From: Clostridia bacterium
GTDB lineage: Bacteria; Bacillota_A; Clostridia; Christensenellales; Aristaeellaceae
Assembly (NCBI GenBank): GCA_017412025.1
Contig: JAFQOY010000123.1
Span: forward strand, 1 to 17,125
Reading direction: 5' to 3'
Length of the DNA: 17,125 bases
In this document: positions 14,982 to 17,125 of the stretch, in pieces
How positions within the stretch are numbered: the stretch's first letter is position 1
Layout: every line of letters begins with the position of its first letter
Notes under the pieces: generated by a model
Database searches by the model: none
What the model saw: only the letters and a program-made list of their open reading frames with translations
Told to the model about the DNA's origin: nothing
Translations under genes and position numbers: made by a program

Positions 14982-15602
14982 TCAGATCTTCACAAAATTG
15001 CCGATAAACGAGCGCCTGTGCGCCGGACACGGACCGTACTCCTTCAGCGCCGCGATGTGCTCCGCCGTGCCGTAGCCCTTGTTGCGGGCAAAGCCGTACT
15101 GCGGATACTGCTCGTCCAGCTCGCGCATCAGGCTGTCGCGCGTCACCTTCGCCAGGATCGACGCCGCCGCAATCGAATAGCACAGCGCATCGCCGTGCAC
15201 AAGGCCGCGCACCTCGCCGGGCACGTCCAGCCTGTCGATGGCGTCCACGAGGAACAGATCGCACGGCGCGTCCTTGGCGGCCAGCGCCATGGCGTTCTTT
15301 GTCGCGTTGAGGATGTTCACCCGGTCGATCTCCTGCGGAGAGGCCAGAATCACCTGCGCATATACCGCCGTCTCCATAATCTTCTCATAAAGCATCTCGC
15401 GGCGCTTTTCCGTCACCTTCTTGCTGTCGTCCACGTACAGCAGCAGCGGCTCCGGCGGCATCACCACGCAGGCCGCGGCGACCGGACCGCACAGCGGACC
15501 GCGTCCGGCCTCGTCGATACCGGCAAACGCGCGCCCGGTCTGCCAGATTTCGCGGTCGGTCTGGCTGATCTCCATCAGCCGTGCATTGTAATCCTTTTTC
15601 AT
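14982..15602 (-). CDS. rnhB: Ribonuclease HII
   Basis: A 206-aa enzyme that cuts the RNA strand of RNA-DNA hybrids and begins removal of single ribonucleotides from DNA. The ATG at 15602 has AAGGG seven bases upstream; an in-frame ATG at 15647 has no such site and adds a poor extension. Key residues are GIDEAGRGPLCGP (D30, E31), DDSKK (58-62), FLVDAID (D120), HGD (D138) and SIAAASILAKVTRD. The spacing D120 to D138 equals that of Asp108 and Asp126 in E. coli RNase HII, so the four-carboxylate active site is complete. The C-terminal GYGTAEHIAAL and HRRSF motifs are present. The length is normal for the family. Confidence 0.97.
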   Translation of the reverse strand: MKKDYNARLMEISQTDREIWQTGRAFAGIDEAGRGPLCGPVAAACVVMPPEPLLLYVDDSKKVTEKRREMLYEKIMETAVYAQVILASPQEIDRVNILNATKNAMALAAKDAPCDLFLVDAIDRLDVPGEVRGLVHGDALCYSIAAASILAKVTRDSLMRELDEQYPQYGFARNKGYGTAEHIAALKEYGPCPAHRRSFIGNFVKI

Positions 15603-15637
15603 GCTTGCGCCCTTTTCATCGTGTCTCTTACATTGCA

Positions 15638-15709
15638 GGAGAAGCAAAGTCCTTCCCCCGCAGTTTTTTCCTTTTTGGGAGGAGCAGAGCCCATTCTCTG
15701 CGGGTTTTT
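15638..15709. repeat. Imperfect 40-bp tandem repeat with hairpins in the rbgA-rnhB gap
   Basis: Two units start at 15638 (GGAGAAGCAAAGTCC) and 15678 (GGAGGAGCAGAGCCC); 23 of 32 aligned bases agree, and both end in a run of Ts. The second unit contains GCAGAG/CTCTGC (arms at 15685-15690 and 15697-15702) followed on the plus strand by GGGTTTTT, so it can be a plus-strand terminator. On the minus strand the CCCGCAG near 15698-15704 can pair instead with CTGCGGG near 15656-15663, giving two alternative folds in the 105-base leader of rnhB. Confidence 0.5.
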
Positions 15710-16634
15710 ATGCCTCGGCAGCCGGTTTTTCCGCCTTCTTCACGGCGGGCGCCTTCTGCAGGGTGATCCTGCCGACCTTGCCGCCGCGGAATTCATCCAG
15801 AATCACCGCGGAGCCTCGATCCGTATCCAGTACGCCGCCCGGCATCAGCCAGCCGCGGCCGCGGCAGGCTTCCTCAAGCAGCGCAACGTCCTCAGTCTCC
15901 GCATTCCTGATCTTGAAGCGCTGCACAGCCGCATCCCGCTTGTCGCGCATCAGCTGCTCCAGCAGCCGGACGGCCAGCATCTGCTGGTCCATCACCTGAT
16001 CGTTGATCGTGCCGACAAACGCCAGCGCGCGCGCGTCGTCCTGGTCGTCCAGCTTCGGCCAGAGCAGGCCTGGCGTATCCAGCAGCTCCAGATACGGCGT
16101 GATGCGCACCCACTGGTTGCTGCGGGTGACGCCGGGCCGGTCGCCCGTGCGCGCGATGGAGGAACCGTTGACCTTGTTGGTGAACGTCGACTTGCCCACA
16201 TTGGGCACGCCAACGATCATCACGCGGACGGTCTTTTTCACGCCGCGCGCTGCCATGCGCGCCACAGCCTCGCTCGCCGCCTTTTCAATCCGGCTGATCA
16301 CGTCCTTGGCGCGGCCCTTTGCGCTGTCAAAGCTCATGCAGTCGATCCCCTGGCTGCGGTAATAAGCCAGCCATGCGCGCGTCTCGCTCTCCTCGGCCAG
16401 ATCTGCCTTGTTGAGCACCAGCAGACGCTTCTTGTTCTTCACCAGTTCGTTCAGATCCGGATTGCGGCTCGCGCGCGGAATGCGCGCGTCGCAAAGCTCC
16501 ACCACCACATCCACACGGGAAAGCTGGTCTGCAAGCTTGCGTCTGGCGCGGGCCATGTGTCCCGGATACCAGTTGATCGCCTTATCCTCAGCGCGCAGAA
16601 TCATATGATCGTACTTGTTTTCTCTATTATTCAT
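15708..16634 (-). CDS. rbgA: Ribosome biogenesis GTPase YlqF/RbgA
   Basis: A 308-aa circularly permuted GTPase needed for late 50S subunit assembly in Bacillota. The permuted order is seen directly: G4 NKAD at 75-78 comes before G1 GVPNVGKS (142-149), G2 around T170 in GVTRSNQW, and G3 DTPG at 186-189. The N-terminal INWYPGHMARARR and CDARIPRASRNP segments are family marks. The C-terminal helical RNA-binding domain follows from about 200. The last 17 residues, rich in Ala, Lys and Glu, look like an added flexible tail. The start at 16634 has only a weak GGG site; an ATG ten codons later is possible. It lies downstream of rplS, whose terminator intervenes. Confidence 0.96.
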   Translation of the reverse strand: MNNRENKYDHMILRAEDKAINWYPGHMARARRKLADQLSRVDVVVELCDARIPRASRNPDLNELVKNKKRLLVLNKADLAEESETRAWLAYYRSQGIDCMSFDSAKGRAKDVISRIEKAASEAVARMAARGVKKTVRVMIVGVPNVGKSTFTNKVNGSSIARTGDRPGVTRSNQWVRITPYLELLDTPGLLWPKLDDQDDARALAFVGTINDQVMDQQMLAVRLLEQLMRDKRDAAVQRFKIRNAETEDVALLEEACRGRGWLMPGGVLDTDRGSAVILDEFRGGKVGRITLQKAPAVKKAEKPAAEA

Positions 16635-16720
16635 ATCAAACCCATCTGCCCATCCATGGTCAGTCTATATATCACGACGTCTCAGAATACAGAAAACTGC
16701 ATTCATCGGCCTGTAAACTA

Positions 16721-16750
16721 AACAAAAAGACCGCCGGAAAAACCGGCGGC
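16721..16750 (-). terminator. Terminator of rplS
   Basis: Perfect arms CCGCCGG (16732-16738) and CCGGCGG (16744-16750) with a 5-base loop. On the minus strand they are followed by TCTTTTTGTTT. It lies 12 bases after the rplS stop codon and separates it from rbgA. Between it and the rbgA start I see only a weak -10-like TATATA near 16664-16671 and no good -35, so rbgA may depend on read-through. Confidence 0.88.
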
Positions 16751-16761
16751 CGGTAGCACAA

Positions 16762-17103
16762 TTACCTCTCCTTAATCTTGGCGGCTTTGCCGGACAGATT
16801 ACGCAGGTAGTACAGCTTCGCACGACGGACCTTGCCGCGGCGGAGCACCGTAATCTTATCAAGACGCGGGGAATGCAGCGGGAAGGTACGCTCCACGCCG
16901 ATGCCGTAGGAAACGCGGCGGAGGGTGAAGGTCTCACGGATGCTGCCATTGCGCTTAGCGATGCAGATGCCCTCGAACGCCTGAAGACGCTCGCGCTCGC
17001 CCTCAACAACCTTCACCATGACACGCAGGGTATCGCCCACGTTGAACTTGGGAAGATCCTTCTTGAGCTGCTCGCTTTCGATCGCACGGATGATCTCGCT
17101 CAT
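16762..17103 (-). CDS. rplS: 50S ribosomal protein L19
   Basis: A complete 113-aa L19. This protein sits at the 30S-50S interface. Seen: [31 protein letters not shown] in the first half, then [28 protein letters not shown] and the basic end [27 protein letters not shown] lies nine bases before the ATG at 17103. The length is normal. Its usual upstream partners (trmD, rimM) would be beyond the right edge. Confidence 0.98.
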   Translation of the reverse strand: MSEIIRAIESEQLKKDLPKFNVGDTLRVMVKVVEGERERLQAFEGICIAKRNGSIRETFTLRRVSYGIGVERTFPLHSPRLDKITVLRRGKVRRAKLYYLRNLSGKAAKIKER

Positions 17104-17125
17104 TGTCGATTTCTCCTTTCATCAT

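Noticed and set aside
14544..16721. A 725-codon plus-strand open frame opposite yraN, rnhB and rbgA
   Set aside because: All three minus-strand genes are certain by motif; this frame crosses all of them and their gaps and has no recognisable domain.

Overview
The window is GC-rich DNA. The gene order rplS - rbgA (ylqF) - rnhB - yraN on the minus strand is the classical arrangement of Bacillota (Firmicutes). Strong AGGAGG-type ribosome binding sites, short intergenic gaps and a Bacillus-type type I toxin fit a Clostridia-like gut or anaerobe chromosome. I cannot name the species. Every protein gene seen is on the minus strand except one 26-codon toxin gene on the plus strand.

Right part (17103 down to 10103): rplS with its own terminator (16721-16750). 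Then comes a run of rbgA (ribosome assembly GTPase), rnhB (RNase HII), yraN (UPF0102), a 1313-residue membrane protein that looks like two GT-C glycosyltransferases joined in one chain, and a secreted SH3 protein with a small Cys/His metal-binding tail. This run ends at a strong minus-strand terminator at 9949-9990.

Middle part (9404-10102): about 700 bases of visibly lower GC without any ordinary gene. It holds a compact type I toxin-antitoxin locus. A 26-aa holin-like (TxpA/BsrE-type) toxin is read on the plus strand, and an antisense RNA on the minus strand has a near-consensus promoter and overlaps the toxin mRNA 3' region. The toxin promoter is divergent from, and less than 30 bp from, the promoter of the next operon.

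Left part (9403 down to 337): an eight-gene surface or exopolysaccharide operon with tight or overlapping junctions. It encodes an ExoA-like GT2, two GT4 enzymes, a Wzy/O-antigen-ligase-like membrane protein, a second GT2, a small phosphoglycosyl transferase that would start the glycan on undecaprenyl phosphate, a six-hairpin-glycosidase-like protein and an exported CHAP-like protein. Together they suggest building of a lipid-linked repeat unit and its polymerisation, with the last two acting on glycan or wall. No flippase (Wzx) or chain-length gene lies in the window. A terminator at 195-226 closes the operon. Beyond it is the 5' end of a Nudix hydrolase gene that runs off the left edge.
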